This document shows positions 1 through 13,350 of a stretch of 64,000 nucleotides of DNA, in pieces. The notes beneath the pieces were generated by a model, which saw only the letters and a program-made list of their open reading frames with translations, made no database searches and was not told the origin of the DNA. This DNA comes from Marsupella aquatica. Taxonomy: Eukaryota; Marchantiophyta. Within the stretch, counting starts at the first letter, position 1. Each line of letters begins with the position of its first letter. The DNA lies in assembly GCA_973895155.1 (NCBI GenBank), contig OZ316898.1, positions 20,026,001 to 20,090,000 on the forward strand. Direction: 5' to 3'. The position numbers and the translations under genes were made by a program.

Positions 1-1084
1 TAGAAGTATTTCCTTGACAGACAAGCTAGGATTTCTGCATGTTTCAATCACAACTAGTATGGCCCTCTCGAACCTAGGTATCTACTGGGCATGCATGGCC
101 GCCTTTACAACAATAGCAAACTGAACAATTGTGTGGCAATTGCAGTACCTTGTAGAGAACGCAACCTACTTGGCTTCAATACACCATCTTAAATAATTTC
201 CTTCTATATTGCCTCGATGTTTTGATTCGGAAATATGTTGTGCTTTGGATTGTTTTCCTAGAAAAATTCAACTTCATGAACAATACAAAGGGGCTTGCCC
301 AAAGGACGAAACCCAATGACGATGACTGACAACAACCACAAGCAGAGAGCTTAATCGGAATTCGGAATTAAGAATTTGCAAAAATCAGCATGAACGTCTG
401 ATTTCGAAAGAAGAGAACAATCAGATGGTAAAAGCTGCAAGCGATTTTCCAACCACTCCCTATTCTTCGATCTGACGTTTCGTGTCATGTTCCTGCCAAT
501 GCAATTCTCCTTGCTAGAAAGACTACACTAGAGTACATGTGGTGGTTATTCCTGTGGACTGAAGCCTGAAAAACGCAGACTGGTGGCCAAACGCCGATGC
601 GCAGCTTTCATTCAAGGGTTTCACGGAACAGTAATCAACTATTCTCTTGACCTTCAAATGTCAGAAACTCAAGCGTGCCTCCCAGTACAGTAAAGCTTCA
701 CCTGCAACTTACTGGTCACTACTGATAGTGCTTTATTGCCATCACTGTTTCGGAATACTTACGTGAAACATGTAGTCGACTAATCGTGGAGTATTGTACT
801 TCTATCTATCATGAATCCGAAAGTGCAGACCCACTTTGTAACAACTGCTCCATCATAATTATTTCATCACGAATTTCGTTTTGCACAGGTTTACCGTTAA
901 AATTGCATTGATGGGTGCACATCTTTTGTCACGAACTCCCTTCCAAAGAGAATAAGTAATTTAGTTAATGATATCTTTTATTTATTTAACAATATTGTAA
1001 ATGCAACTACTTATTTATGCAACAACATCTTTTGTGAGACTTGACAACGTACATGCTAACAAACATCATTTTATTTATGCACCA

Positions 1085-1260
1085 TTTTGTACTTAACAAT
1101 TTTATATTTAAGAACATTTTTTCTCTTAACAATATCTTTATCGGCGTAGTGACATCTTTTGTCTCAATGACATCTTTTTCTTAACGACATCTTTGTTCTT
1201 AACGACATCTTGGGGGACACGAGATCTTTTCTCTTAATGACATCTTGGGCGTCACGTCTT
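1085..1260. repeat. Degenerate short tandem repeat
   Basis: A unit of roughly 17-25 bp built around TTAACGACATCTTT is repeated about seven times with drift (TTAACAATATCTTT, TCAATGACATCTTT, TTAACGACATCTTG and others). It looks like an old minisatellite. No function is visible. Confidence 0.6.
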
Positions 1261-1815
1261 TTGTGCAATGCACGAGTATGAGCTCGTTGGATATAAAAAA
1301 TGGATAGCCAGATATGTAGAAAGAATAACGCTTGTGATCTCAATTTTAACAAGATAATTGGGGTTTATCAGGATGGTATAAAAACTCATTCTAACTTGTG
1401 ACCACATTTCATGTGACAGAGTATATTCTCGCATTTTGATGTTACCTGGAGTCAACCCAAAGACTCTTGCACTTAATGTACATAAAAATTATTGTGTTGC
1501 TGCAAGCACAAAAGACTTTGCACTCCTTCATACTTTGCATGGAGTTTACACACACACCAAACATACCTTGCACATGACCTTGCGCCCTTGCCCCATGAAA
1601 TGCCTTGGACAAAGACACTAGACAGCGATTGATGGGTCTGCATTTTATTACTTTGTGCGCACCCAACTTGCTTTTATAGATAAATACCTTCCTCCTCATA
1701 ATCTTGGGAGGTCCAGTATCAAAAATTGTATGAACCACATGCAATCCAAAATAGGTATTTGAAATTTAATTATCTAAATTTTTAAAAAGGGTAGGAGGCA
1801 AAAGAATGAACCCTT

Positions 1816-1952
1816 TGTTCGTTTGCAGCATATATAATGAGTCAAACAACTCATGAATGAAACAAATACTCTGGAACGAACCTTTTGTTCTTAACCTTCG
1901 GTCATTTTACCGTTTGTTCGTTCGCAGCTTGATATATATAATGAAACAAACA
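1816..1952. repeat. Duplicated short motif
   Basis: A block containing TTTGTTCG, then TCGCAGC or TTGCAGC, then ATATATAATGA, occurs near 1816-1850 and again near 1910-1945, about 96 bp apart. It is probably a small tandem duplication. Confidence 0.5.
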
Positions 1953-2591
1953 CCTCCTGTAGCATGCCGAGAAAGAGTCCATAGGAGTCAAAGATTGAGA
2001 AAGGTGAGAGGAAGCTATGAATATCGAGCTGCCACATGGATCTAAGCTTGAGCAACAACAATACCTCGTCAGACACGCCAATTTGCAGGTCTGGCAGAGA
2101 TGGATGGCAGTTGGGACCCAGCACCTCAGTTCCTGTCTCATCCGTTGAGTGGGTGCAGGTAGGCTGCGTTTCTCGTGAGCTTGAAAATTGGGAGAGGACA
2201 ACCCACGAGAGAGAAAGAGAGAGAAGCTGATCCAGTACAGTGGAGAGTCGCTCTCACCCAAATCACAGCTTCGTGGGTAGGCCCAGGTACGTTAGGACGA
2301 CAGAGATCCTAAGCGACGAGCGTTACTTTGCTCCTCAAAATCGCGTTCACAAGGAGATGACAGTATCAAGTCGTCAGACTGACTGTTAAATTTCGGCCAA
2401 TGTTGGAAATTTCGTGGAACTTGCAAAGAGCTGCAGCTCACATCTTGACCCGAGTCGATTGAACGGTCTTCCCACGTCATAATTCTGGAGACTCGAGCGT
2501 GATCTTGGCTTAGACCAGAGAAACCGAAAGTGATCGTCACGAGTGACTGTTCAATTTCTTCTCCAACTTGAATTGTTCCTGAATTGTTCCG

Positions 2592-2850
2592 GAATTCCCA
2601 ATGCATCTTGAGTTTGTTAAGGATTGCCCCGGGGATTTACACCTAGCTTTGAGGCAGCTCTTCGCTGCAGTGGGACAAAGGTCTAGAACTCATCGAGGCA
2701 CCGCCCATTCGACACTGTTCTGTAATTCCCAATTAATGCACCTTGAGTTTGTTGGGGAATGCTCCGGGGGCTTACATGTTCCTTTGAGGCAGCTCGTCGC
2801 TGCAGTGGGACAAAGTTCTCGAATTCATCGAGGCACAACCCATTAGACAC
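2592..2850. repeat. Imperfect 131-bp tandem duplication
   Basis: Two copies begin near 2592 and 2722. Both carry AATTCCCAAT, CTTGAGTTTGTT, GAGGCAGCTC, GCTGCAGTGGGACAAAG and CATCGAGGCAC in the same order. Substitutions and small indels separate them, so the duplication is not recent. The short open frame across both copies has no recognisable domain. Confidence 0.8.
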
Positions 2851-3301
2851 GTCTCAAATGACAATGATTGTGAAACATGGACATCAATGCGATAGACCAA
2901 CGACTTTGTCATGTGGGTAGCGAAGACTTTTCGTTGTATCTTCTGTGATGTCTCATCCACAAAAATACTGATTTTCGTCGACGAACAGGATCACATCTTG
3001 ACAGGCTTCCATGAATGGATTCAATGCTAGACCAACCAAAGAACGTAATACTCTTGCTCGGATTGTAATTCACTCAGGTCCCAAATCGTGGGACCAAGAA
3101 GCAAGTTGTTTCCATTTAATTGTTACACTGCTGAGTAGAGCAAAATTTCAATTCATGGTACAAACTCCGATCTCGACGGCTTTCCGAGCTTCGTGAGTCA
3201 CAATCACACTACAACGAATTTCTGAGCTTGAATGAATGCTGCCCGGGCCCCTCGTTCAGTAATGCTTAAAGGAGAATGGCTGAATTATGAGAAGATAGGA
3301 T

Positions 3302-6033
3302 TTAAGGGCGGATCAAAGATTTAGAGCCGCCGCAGCCCAGATTTTCAGCTGGAATTGGCGGCAGACTGTCGACTCCCTCCGCGAATATCACTCCCATGCC
3401 CATGTGGAAGTGGGGCTCAATGTGGCAATGGAACGGCCATGCGCCAGGATTATCGGCCACGAACCTAAGCACTGTCCATCCGTAGGGAAACACCGGAGCT
3501 GTGTTCATTTTCGGTGGGTTCACATAGTTTAGCTTCGCGTAATCTGTAGCTGGATCAAATTCTCCCATCCCATAGCCCAACACCCAGAAGTCATGACCGT
3601 GAAGATGCCATGGGTGAATCTCACTGTTGTTCACAGTCAGAGTGTTGGCGTTCTGAAGAATGACATCCACAATGTCATTGAGCTTGAAAATGTAAAGTCC
3701 GCTCCCGCTGCTGGTGTTCGCATTCGGGGGAGGAGCACTGATGTTGTACCCAGCTGTGTAGTGGTCCGGAGGCACAGGAAAGAGTTCCTGCCTGTTGTAC
3801 TTGAGAGCGCCCAAGACAGGGGCCGTGGTCGGGACGTAGGTGATGTTGTTGACAGCCCACTTTAAGAACCCATTCTGTTTGTTCTGAGTGTTGAGCAGAA
3901 AGAGTTGTCGGCTTGAATTCCCTGGGACTGGCTCGACGTATCCGGCCAGAGCTTTGTAAACTGCCGCATTCGCCAAGCTGAGGTTGAAGTCGTTCCACAA
4001 GGGGCTCACAGGGGCGGGTGTCGTTGGTAAGACAGTCGCTGAATTTGGCAAGTAGTTTAGCACAGCAAGTCCTGTTGGGGTTTTAGGATTCCGTCCTCGG
4101 ACGTTGAGGCCAGCCCAATAGTTGTGTGAAGAATCCTGGTCAGTGGTGAAGAGGACTGAGTACGTCTCCCCTGAGTAGACGTCAAGATTTTGCACCGTAA
4201 CGGGTTCCACGTAGTGTCCAGATGCCTCGACCACAGTCATGTTGTGACCCTGCACAACCGGCACAAACAATGAGCATTTCAATGACTAGTTTGACTCGAT
4301 ACATACTACATACGTTCGCTCACACCAGCTAAAATACCAGCTAAAATACCCTCTCCCTTCATAGCTTTGTTGGCAAGTTACACATAACAGCGGTTCTTCC
4401 TACGTTCGACACGACAATCATCGCACTCCTACTAATTAACGTCTTCTGTCTAGCCTCAGGACTGGGAACTCTGATTCAGTCAGAGTACAATGAGTACGTA
4501 TTCGATCGTCCTGAAATTCAGATGAATTTATTGATTAAAGATCCATTCCCCTTGTGTGAAGCAGTCCCCTACAGAATTAAATTTCCTATTGAATTCCACC
4601 CGGAGACATTTTGTTGCCAAAAGAAGATGAACCTGTCAGGTCTGTATCAATACCTCGAGTATGAAGTTCAACGAAGATAAAGATGTGACACTAGCGATTC
4701 GCAGTCGGTAAATTTTGCCAGCCTCCACCGGAAGAACAAAAGGAGCGCAGAGGGGATTGGATGAATTGCAGGTGACGCAATCGCCTGAAGCAGGCACAGC
4801 TCCTGCAGGCACCAAAGAGCAGTTGTATGCTCCACGACCTTCGATCAGAAGTGACTGAGGCTCCCCCACCCATCGGAAGGGATTGGAGAAGAGTCCGAGC
4901 TCCTGGTTGTACATCGACGTATGCCACCAGTCGTTCAACAAGACGCTGAGCTCTCCATCGTACTTAAACGGCTCAACTGTTCCCGCGGCGGGATCCACGA
5001 TGAGGGAGCCATAAAATCCAGCTGCCCTTTGCATTCCATTGTGACCGTGATAGAAGTATGTTCCAGCCTGCAATTAATCATTAGCCAGAAAGAGTTTAGA
5101 GTCAGAAACCCACTCACTCAAGAAGACAAATATCAATTTCAACAGAGAGTGACAAATTTCGGCCACTGCTGCTCTTTGCATACGAGGAGCCATGCTCGCA
5201 ATTACTCGCAAAGGACCTACGCGGAGCTTACAGGTACAACACGTGCAATTCCCGATTCGTACCATATCGATTGCTCACAGGAGAAGCAAAACACAATCAT
5301 AGCGGAAAGCCGGGGATAGTTATCGAGTGAGCTATAAGTGTTCAGTGGGCGAGAGCCGAGAGGCAACTCGAGACCTGCAAAAGTACATTAATGAAGGGTA
5401 AGAAGGTGAGCTACTTACTCGAGTAACGGTGAATGTGTAAGTGTACGTTTCCCCTGGATTAATGGGGCACTGTGAGACATATGCTGACCCATCAGCCCAC
5501 GGTGTTCCATTCTGCACACCACAATCGCCACAGGTACCGTTAGCGTTTCAGATTCAATCAGTGCAGTTCCTCAATTCGATTCAGTAAGCAGGACAGAGTT
5601 CCGTGATCGTTTTTGAGAAACAATTCTCATTGGAGATCTACACAGCGTTTGCAGGTAACCGTCGATGGAACGACAACATCATGACCATTGCATCCTTGAC
5701 GGGGATTTGGAACTGACTAGCAGACGGGCGAACTTCTAGAAGGTTACAGGGCTTGTACAATACCTGGAGGATGCCATGCCAATGGATAACAACGCCCTCG
5801 GTGGGCATCACATTGTGGACATTCACGACCACAGTATCCCCAACAGTGGCGCGAACAACAGGTCCAGGATACTCTCCATTGACAGCTATAGTCAATTTCT
5901 CCACGCAATCGGGAGATTGCCATGAATAATCCACAGTCCAATTGTAAGTGACGGTTTTCGGCTGTCCTCGAACCGTGGCGAAGAGTACGAACACCGCTGC
6001 CAGCAGCAGCTGTGCCCTTTGTGAAGCACCCAT
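3302..6033 (-). CDS. L-ascorbate oxidase (secreted multicopper oxidase)
   Basis: This gene encodes a three-cupredoxin-domain blue copper oxidase that oxidises ascorbate with reduction of oxygen to water in the apoplast (EC 1.10.3.3). Four phase-0 exons with GT-AG introns are inferred: 6033-5764, 5511-5419, 5067-4654 and 4249-3302. They give 574 residues, normal for the family. The start at 6033 opens a hydrophobic signal peptide of about 24 residues ([16 protein letters not shown]...). All copper-site motifs are present: HWHG (84-87), YHGH (127-130), HPWHLHGH (471-478) and [13 protein letters not shown], with Cys534, His539 and axial Met544. The stretches [27 protein letters not shown] and [10 protein letters not shown] are closer to ascorbate oxidase than to laccase. 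I found no disabling change. Function follows from family similarity. Confidence 0.93.
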
Positions 6034-7513
6034 GACTCCCCCTCTGTTCGTCCCCACTCCCCTGACAGGTTGCTGGGCTCGAGCTGAGTAAGTGCTTGAC
6101 CAACGAAGAAACACTTAATCTGCGAGAATATCTCTGCTACCAGTTGTTCATTAACGATTCTCGGGCAGCAATGAGACGAGTTTGAGGGATACAATTTAAC
6201 AAGTCCAGTTTCCACAAGTGCTTAAATGGAGTGACTGAGAACTCCCTGTGAAATCTCACTCTCAAGATCTACCAGACGACGTGAACATGGCGCTTCGTAT
6301 ACAAGTTTGTCAAGCTGGCCAGCCTGGAGCTCCTTACTGCCGACGGCAACGCTGGAACTGCAGCGATCGGTCCGCCCTCTTTTCTGTCTGGACTCTTTTG
6401 TAATCCTCCAAGTATTCGCAGTAGACTACGTAACAAGACTCAACGACTACACTGAGCTGAAAGGCCCAGAAAACGTGTGAAATGCTCCCTTGCAACCAGC
6501 TGATACTGACTTTGGTCGACAGTGACGTGATGTTAATGTACTGTGATGGCCTGCAGCCGGACTTGTTGGGCCTCGGATTCAGTACAGACCCGATTAACCT
6601 TAATGGCAGCAACTCTGAATGTATATATATATATATGTATGAATTTCTGAAGTGAAGTTGAGATCAGTATCTCAAGTAGCTCGCCTTGCAAGCTAGCTGG
6701 ATCGATGTGGGAAGTGGGACCTAGCCACTACTACGCGCTGTGGATTGTGGTCGTCGGGTCGTCGTCTCCTCGTCAGTAATAATGAATCCGAGGAACAAAC
6801 CAGGGGGGTATTACAGAAGCTGCCGTTGACTGCAGTACCACTGTCGTCACTCGCTCGCCCCCGCAAATCGATGATTCCTATCGGCTTCTTGCCATTGTCA
6901 GTGACCAAGTCCCGTACCAGCTGCGCTTGACCAAGCTCCCCGATTGTCGCATCCTGTGGGCAGTCCACTTGGCTTGCTTGTGCTTTTGCTTGTCCCAGCA
7001 GCTTCAATCCAATCACCTTCAACAATCGCCGCATGACCGGGGGGGGCATGAGGAGTGAGGACGGAGAAGTGGGCAGCAACAGTCTCGAGCCATGTCTCGA
7101 GCCATGAGTTATGAGCCGCTGTTCACCTTTCCGTTGAGTGTGGCGAAACCAGCACAGACAGAGTGACAGACAGACACAACACGACCGTCACTGCGGTGCA
7201 CAAGTGGAAACTAATTGAACGTCATGCAAGATAGGATAGAAACGAATTTGATAACACTCGGATTCGAGGCAGACTGAGGACGTCAGGACGCGGAATCGAT
7301 GAATGGAGAGGCGGAAGGAACAGGAAAGTCGCAGCGCAGCGTACTAAAGCGTAACTACATCAAAAGACGAAGCAGACATGTCAGCTATAATTGGACTGAA
7401 AGACTTTTTTCTTTATATATTTCTCGATTTGACGAGAATTCCCTTTACGGGCATCATGAGATTTTTCTTCCACTTAGCTCTTGGTAAAGGAACTAAATCT
7501 GAAGTTGCATAAG
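6034..7513. other. Ascorbate oxidase upstream region, no gene recognised
   Basis: About 200 bp upstream of the start codon should contain the 5' UTR and promoter, but I see no clear TATA box. A short TA dinucleotide run lies near 6619-6635. Open frames at 6334-6612 and 6693-7079 on the minus strand and 7299-7487 on the plus strand show no motif I recognise. Confidence 0.4.
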
Positions 7514-7655
7514 ATTTGGGTTCGTGAGAAACACAATGTCAATGCCCTTAGCTATTTTTCTGTTCTTAATTTTCAGGACATAGAATTTGGGTTCGTGAGA
7601 AACACAATGTCAATGCCCTTAGCTATTTTTCTGTTCTTAATTTTCAGGACATAGA
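7514..7655. repeat. Perfect 71-bp tandem duplication
   Basis: Bases 7514-7584 are repeated without visible change at 7585-7655, each copy starting ATTTGGGTTCGTGAG and ending GGACATAGA. Identity of both copies suggests a recent slippage event or an assembly duplication. The unit is noncoding. Confidence 0.9.
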
Positions 7656-10340
7656 AAATCTTAATGACCTTGCAATCGTCATTTTTCCCTTTGTAATTCT
7701 GAAGGCATTCTTGGAGAAGATAAGGATCAACCCCATTATGCAAATTCTACCCTGCTTCTACAAATTTTAGTGAAATTAAAAATCTTCTAGTCCTTTAAGT
7801 GTAGTAAGGGTCATCTTCCCAGAGGAGCATAGTAGGTAATAATAACCCCTCAAAACTCAAGCCCAAGCTCTTGTCATGATTACAGCCCAATTAATTAATG
7901 CAATTTTTGGCTATATTGGAGAAGAGTATGTAGTCAAGACTTGGGTTGGCTCATAGGGAAAGTTACTATATACAAAATGTGGTGTGGAAAAACAAATGCA
8001 CAAAGAACAGGGTGAACATGCTACCGTGACTCCTTGGCAATGGCATTGTGAGTCTAAATTTCCACCCAACACCTGTTCACTCTATTCCTTTCAGAGCCAG
8101 ACTTAATAGTCAAATCTACATTGGACCTTGGCTTTTGTTTCTGTTCCTTGTCCCAAAGAGTGTTTCTTCGAGACCGAGGAATGTCACTTAGGGCGTCTTG
8201 CATGTGCAAGGTACCTTGATTTTCGACCCTCAAATGAACCGGTAACATCACTAAACAACGCGACAAGCCAGCAATCCTGATGGCATCTTTGGAGGATATG
8301 CAAGGGCAAGGGCTAGAAAATTTCTGGCTCTTGAGGTCCCAAACTTTGAATAAAACAAAATGGCAGTAGATCCACTGAATAAGCACTTTACATTGAAGTT
8401 GTTCTTGATTGTGCTTAGATCCTGGGTCCACACTATTTCCCCACATGTGTGAGTTGCTAGGGGTAGCATTTTTCAGGACTCTTAAGACAGCCCTTAGCCT
8501 TTTGCTGCCTTAGATCATAAACTCCTTCGTTAGGCTTGTTCTTCACTAAAATATGTATTGGCACCGTCTCCCGTACCCTACAGCTTGTTGGAAAGGAGAA
8601 GCTAGATGACTTTTGGGTGCAAAGTGCTTCCCTTGTCATTCTTGGCCCTTGATGCTGACACTATTCTAAATTGACTTTTATCTAAATAGGGGTTACTATA
8701 TTCATTCCTGTCTCTATAACGCCCCATGACGCATCACATGTGAAGGTTTTCTGACATTTGGATGGCACATGTGACTTTGTTGGAAACTAGGAACATGCGT
8801 CATCCCATCTTGTGCATTTTAGATACTGCCAGAATGCACATTCATGATTGACCATTGTCTAACGAAAATTAGCATGCTCCATCAACATTTGGTGGGGCCC
8901 TTCAGTCTAGAAGTGACCCTAACCTCTAACTTCTCTTCGCAAAATAGTAGTAAATATAATTTGAGTTTGGTTAACACCGAAATAAAAGTCAATAAGTTAG
9001 TGTGAAAGGGGTGACTTGGACAGGACTTGTCCATTTTAAATATTGCCTGTGGTTAGAACCAGCGTATATTTTAGGTGCGAATTTGAGCCAAATTCCATCT
9101 CCCCAAAAGTGTTAGCCACTTTTGGCTAACATTCCCTAGATTATTTTAATGCCATTCATTGGCCACTTCCCCACTTAATCATGTACCCAATTTGCCAGAA
9201 TCCAACAATCATCCTTAAATCTAAAAGATATCTCTCTAATAAAGAAGATTCCTAACATCTTTCGCTGACATTCGCCACACTGGCTAGAAATTCGCCACAC
9301 TCGTTAAAAATTTAAAAAACCTTTAACAATACGCTGGTTAGAACCCAGCTCCAAGTTACAAGAAGGCTGGACATATCGTCGCATGTGTGTCCAAGAAGTT
9401 CATCACTGTTCATTCGGGAAGAATCACACGTTTTATTCGAAGACAAAACAGGCGTCGAAGATGTTTCTTAGCCTCGTGTGCGCCATGGCCAATTGGCCAC
9501 AATCCCAATTCTGCCAGATTCCTTTGTACTTCACCCATCTATCAATCTATGATCTATTGGGCGCCGATGTTGCCAATCATAAGCACATTCTCAATCCTGT
9601 GGAGGCCCACACAGCCGAGCTCCAATTTTCCGCTCATATCTACTAGACGGACTCGACTGGGGAAGGTCACAGCTCACTTGTCCGAGCTATCCCGCCATGC
9701 CACCATGATCAACGGGACCTCCCCCAAAACCTTCCCCAAAAACCCCCCCAAGGCGGCGCCGTCTACTCTACGTAGAGTTCGACGAAGAACCCGACCGAGT
9801 CGCGCCGGCGAACACTCTCGCCGCTAAACTGGTCTCGTAGCTACACTAACTGTACCACAGTAGCTCCGAGACCAAATGCCCACTGGAAGGACGCGGTCTA
9901 ACGGTACTGTGACGTATCGAAATACGCCGTGGTATAATGACCTCGTGAGTTACCCGACAGTGTAATTTTCCAGGCGAGTGTCGAGAAGATGCTACGAATG
10001 TTTCTTTATCTAATTTTAATTCTACTATATTACTTTTGAACCGTCAGATTTCCGAGGACTACCCTTTGAATCGCCAGATTCTGATTGTGAGTAGGTGGAA
10101 AGTTCGCTAATGTAACGCTTTTCTTAGTGATCGAATATAGCAAGTTTCCCAAAAGACTAAACATACTAAGTAATGTCAACTCTTTTTCCTTTGTCTTTAC
10201 TGTTGTCACCTTTTGAAAACATGAAGAAAACATACTTGGAACATTCAATACCTAGTTTTTGGTAGATTAATGTTTTGCCATTGGATCTCCTTGTATTAAG
10301 TTCACCGTTACTGGCAAATGTGATCTGAGGCTAGGTGGAA
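7656..10340. other. Intergenic region with a GC-rich patch and an inverted repeat
   Basis: No gene is recognised. A GC-richer patch near 9380-9830 holds overlapping open frames of 87 and 146 codons without a convincing domain. At 9831-9844 and 9860-9873 are 14-bp inverted arms (GGTCTCGTAGCTAC and its near complement, one mismatch) with a 15-nt loop. A small perfect palindrome, CTCTACGTAGAG, lies near 9768-9779. Confidence 0.4.
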
Positions 10341-10344
10341 TAGG

Positions 10345-10930
10345 AAATTTTGGCAACTAAAAACGATGTTTCCTAGTTTTCTGGATGGACTAGGAGTAAT
10401 GGCATTCACTTGTGGGTCAAGGTGACAAATGTCAGCTTCTGTGAAGGGAGAATTTTGTAGGAGTATTTCTTATCTAATGAATCTAGCAAATTGTAGGAAC
10501 GAAAATACTGACCAATGTCACCTTCTGAAGTGAAGATGCCAGGAATATTCATTATAGTAAATTAAACTAGGGTCTCCTGTCCATAGAAGATTCCACAACA
10601 TTCATTTTCAACTGTAGTGTTTTCAGATTAAATTTGACTTTTGCAGGTCTTCTTGGATTTTGAAGATGACCATGACATTTGGGCAAATATGATCTGGGCC
10701 GTGTGTGAAATCTAGCTAATGGGAAGGCACATAAAAACGTAGAGGCAAAAGTGACTGATACTTTTTGACACCGAGTTTTGGCAGCTAAAATTCAATGCTT
10801 CTGGCCTTCAGTGTTTCACTGTTTCTGGATGGACCAGGATATTTTCAGGGCGTTTAGTTTTGGGTCACGGTGACAAATGCCAGCTTTTGTGAAGGAGATT
10901 TTTGTAGGAATATTTCTTATCTAGTTTCTT
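10345..10930. repeat. Diverged direct repeat, copies about 450 bp apart
   Basis: The block 10370-10490 (TTTCTGGATGGAC, GTGGGTCAAGGTGACAAAT, CAGCTTCTGTGAAGG, GTATTTCTTATCTA) recurs with drift at about 10815-10930. Both copies are noncoding. They may be remnants of one repeat family. Confidence 0.65.
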
Positions 10931-11430
10931 TGGATTCATTTTCGATCAGATCTCCTAGATTCAAGGGTAAATATCAGAATGGACACTGGAAGACCAAAAA
11001 CATCCACTCTAGTTATTTTTGGCCAAAAACTTTCCAGAGAGGCGAGCGCATTTTAGTGGCGGGAAAAAAAAGCGCTGCTTTGGAGTGTTTTCTGGACTAT
11101 TATCTTTGATCTTTAAAACGCTGAAGACCTGAAATTAGTCCCATGTCGTCCCCTACTAAAATAAGCGGGCCTAAATTAAGCTGGCCTCTAAAAAGACTAC
11201 AGTAGTGGGCACAAAGAATTATTATTCTCCCAACCTAAACTTAAAGCACGGCATGACGGCAGTCCATAACAGAATCTAGGTATATACTTAATCAACCCCA
11301 TCAGACTCTTTATGCCCCAATCAACCCCCAAAGCCTATTTCTTACCCAAGGGACCCTCTTTTGCACTTTTGTACAGAAAATACATGTATTCTCAGTATTT
11401 TCCACTACTGGGACCTTGAACCCAATTCAT

Positions 11431-11713
11431 TTTTTATTTTTTATTTTTTATTTTTTTCCAAAAGCTGGAAGGGACCGGAACCCGAACAGCACAGCCCAGA
11501 GGACGAAAGCCGCCCCAAAAAAGCACAGCCCGGGCCAGGCCGCACACACCGAAAAAAGAAAAGAAAAAAAACCGCTAGTCAGGCCAGAAGGCCCTATGTA
11601 ACCACCAGGTGGTGTCAAGCGTGACAATCCACTGGTAAACATTGTTCCACTGCGCATAGCAGGTGCTCCTATTCTGTCTTTCACTATGATTCTTATCCTT
11701 CTGCTTGTTGTTG
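11431..11713 (-). mobile_element. Probable 5'-truncated non-LTR element (LINE or SINE), minus strand
   Basis: A 283-bp segment is flanked by a perfect 15-bp direct repeat, TTGAACCCAATTCAT, at 11416-11430 and 11714-11728. Read on the minus strand it ends in an A-rich tail of AAAAAAT-type units. A target duplication plus an A-rich 3' tail is the signature of target-primed insertion. The 5' part has an open stretch containing QWIVTLDTTWW, which could be the end of a LINE ORF2, so a truncated LINE is more likely than a SINE. The assignment is inference; the direct repeats and tail are directly visible. Confidence 0.75.
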
Positions 11714-11728
11714 TTGAACCCAATTCAT

Positions 11729-13350
11729 GACATCACTGTGTACGAAGACTATAGTCTACCCAAACTGTGAGTGCAAGCAACTTGACTGTCATCTTCACCG
11801 CATGGGTTAGGGCCGGCGGAGATTGTGATAACCAAAACTCTAGAATGCAAGACTAGTATGTCTTCATCCCCATCTTCATATGTTTATTGCTAGCTAATGC
11901 ATCCTCATAGAATGTGTTCAAGGGTTCATTGTCTCACGTTCTGTCAGTATAATTTTTGTTGGTCTTGGAAGTGAAAAGAGAAAAGTTGTTTCTCTTTTTA
12001 TAGGTGGTGGTTTAAGGTCCACTACATACACTAACACAACGACAATTGAGCCAAGATGTGTCATGTATGGAGCTATTAATGCAAGACCAACCCTTCCAGC
12101 ATCTCCAATGCTATATTCTATTTCCTGACTGCATACATTAAATATAGCATGTTGAGTTAACTTTTATTATATTCCTGTATATGTAGCAAGAGTGGTATGC
12201 CAAAATGCAAGCCCAATGGTTGCTGGGTATTTGTACTAAATCTTCAAATATACATCATGGGACACTAACATTTGGATCTTGGATAATCCAGCAATGAACC
12301 AGTCAGTATTCAAGTCAATGGGCTCAAAACCAGTTCCAATAACAAAAAATCACTAGGCTGATAACTGAATAGCAATGTACCTAACTCATAAAGATGTCTC
12401 AAAGCTTCAAAGTTGAGGACATGGCTTTAGCCCATAAACAAATGACCATGTAAAAAACAAATTTGGTTTATTAGCAGTATAGACAATGACTTACGGTCAT
12501 GGTATATGACCAATCTTTATGGCAAAAAGCTATGACTTTTGAACCAACTTTACTAGATTTTGGTCAGAGCAGAGCATTAGAATAAACCCAATCCCATAAC
12601 CCTTGGAGTTGCTCTTATTAGATACCTTACGGTTTTGATTAAAAAACCATTGGTCAACACATCCAGGATAAAAGTGACCTACATTCAAGGAGCCCACTAG
12701 CAGGGGACTATGGTAGGTAAAGTTTTATCAGATTGTGCCCCAAGTTCAGATAACGTGATATAGCATGCTCATCCTGGAACATGCTTGAGTTTTTGTCTTG
12801 TAGTGATTTGAAAGGAAATAAAATATGAAAACATAACTAGAAGAATTGGTGCACAATGAAAAGTACAATCCAGGATGCTACCATGTGTGCACTTAATTCA
12901 ATTAATGACACCCATTCCAATAAAAACCATAAACTTAGGAAAGAAAGACATGAGGGGAACCTAAGACACAAATTATTTCTCTCATTCATGAGAATGTTCA
13001 AGTGGTGTAAAGTTTCATTACATCTCTAATAAATCACAAACATTAAAATTTATAAGGGGGCTGCCAAAATAAGCTCAAAATACTTCAGAATCTTAAACAT
13101 TAAAGGGGTCCATAAATTAATTAAAAATGTATATGATACACAGGTTGCCCTTTGATAAGGCACATTGAAATAAAAATATATGACAACAAAACTCTGAGTA
13201 AGACAAATCTGAAAGGTGGATTCACCATATAGCAGTTTCAATATACTAATACTTGTAAAGCCCAAGCTGAATTTTGTTCTAGGTGACGGACATAGATTCC
13301 AGGAGGGAACCTGCTGCAGAGTTTCCTTCACTAAAATCCAAAAAAGCTAC
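11729..13350. other. AT-rich spacer, no gene recognised
   Basis: No supported coding sequence or RNA gene. A 49-bp motif near 12714-12762 (AGATTGTGCCCCAAGTTCAG core) recurs at 13511-13559 and, inverted, near 14698-14720, suggesting remnants of one dispersed repeat. Confidence 0.4.

Larger units (their letters stand above)
1..3300. other. Intergenic region, no gene recognised
   Basis: I see no coding sequence I can support here; the short open frames have no recognisable motifs. The stretch is moderately AT-rich. It contains a degenerate minisatellite, a short duplicated motif and a 131-bp tandem duplication, all listed separately. It ends just beyond the 3' end of the ascorbate oxidase gene, so its last few hundred bases may include that gene's 3' UTR. 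Confidence 0.5.

Noticed and set aside
4921-5319. 132-codon plus-strand frame over the ascorbate oxidase gene
   Set aside because: It is antisense to an ascorbate oxidase exon and intron and has no recognisable motif.
9340-9430. Zinc-knuckle-like KKAGHIVAC suggesting a retrotransposon gag
   Set aside because: The expected first two Cys residues are absent and the following frame has no gag, protease or polymerase motifs.
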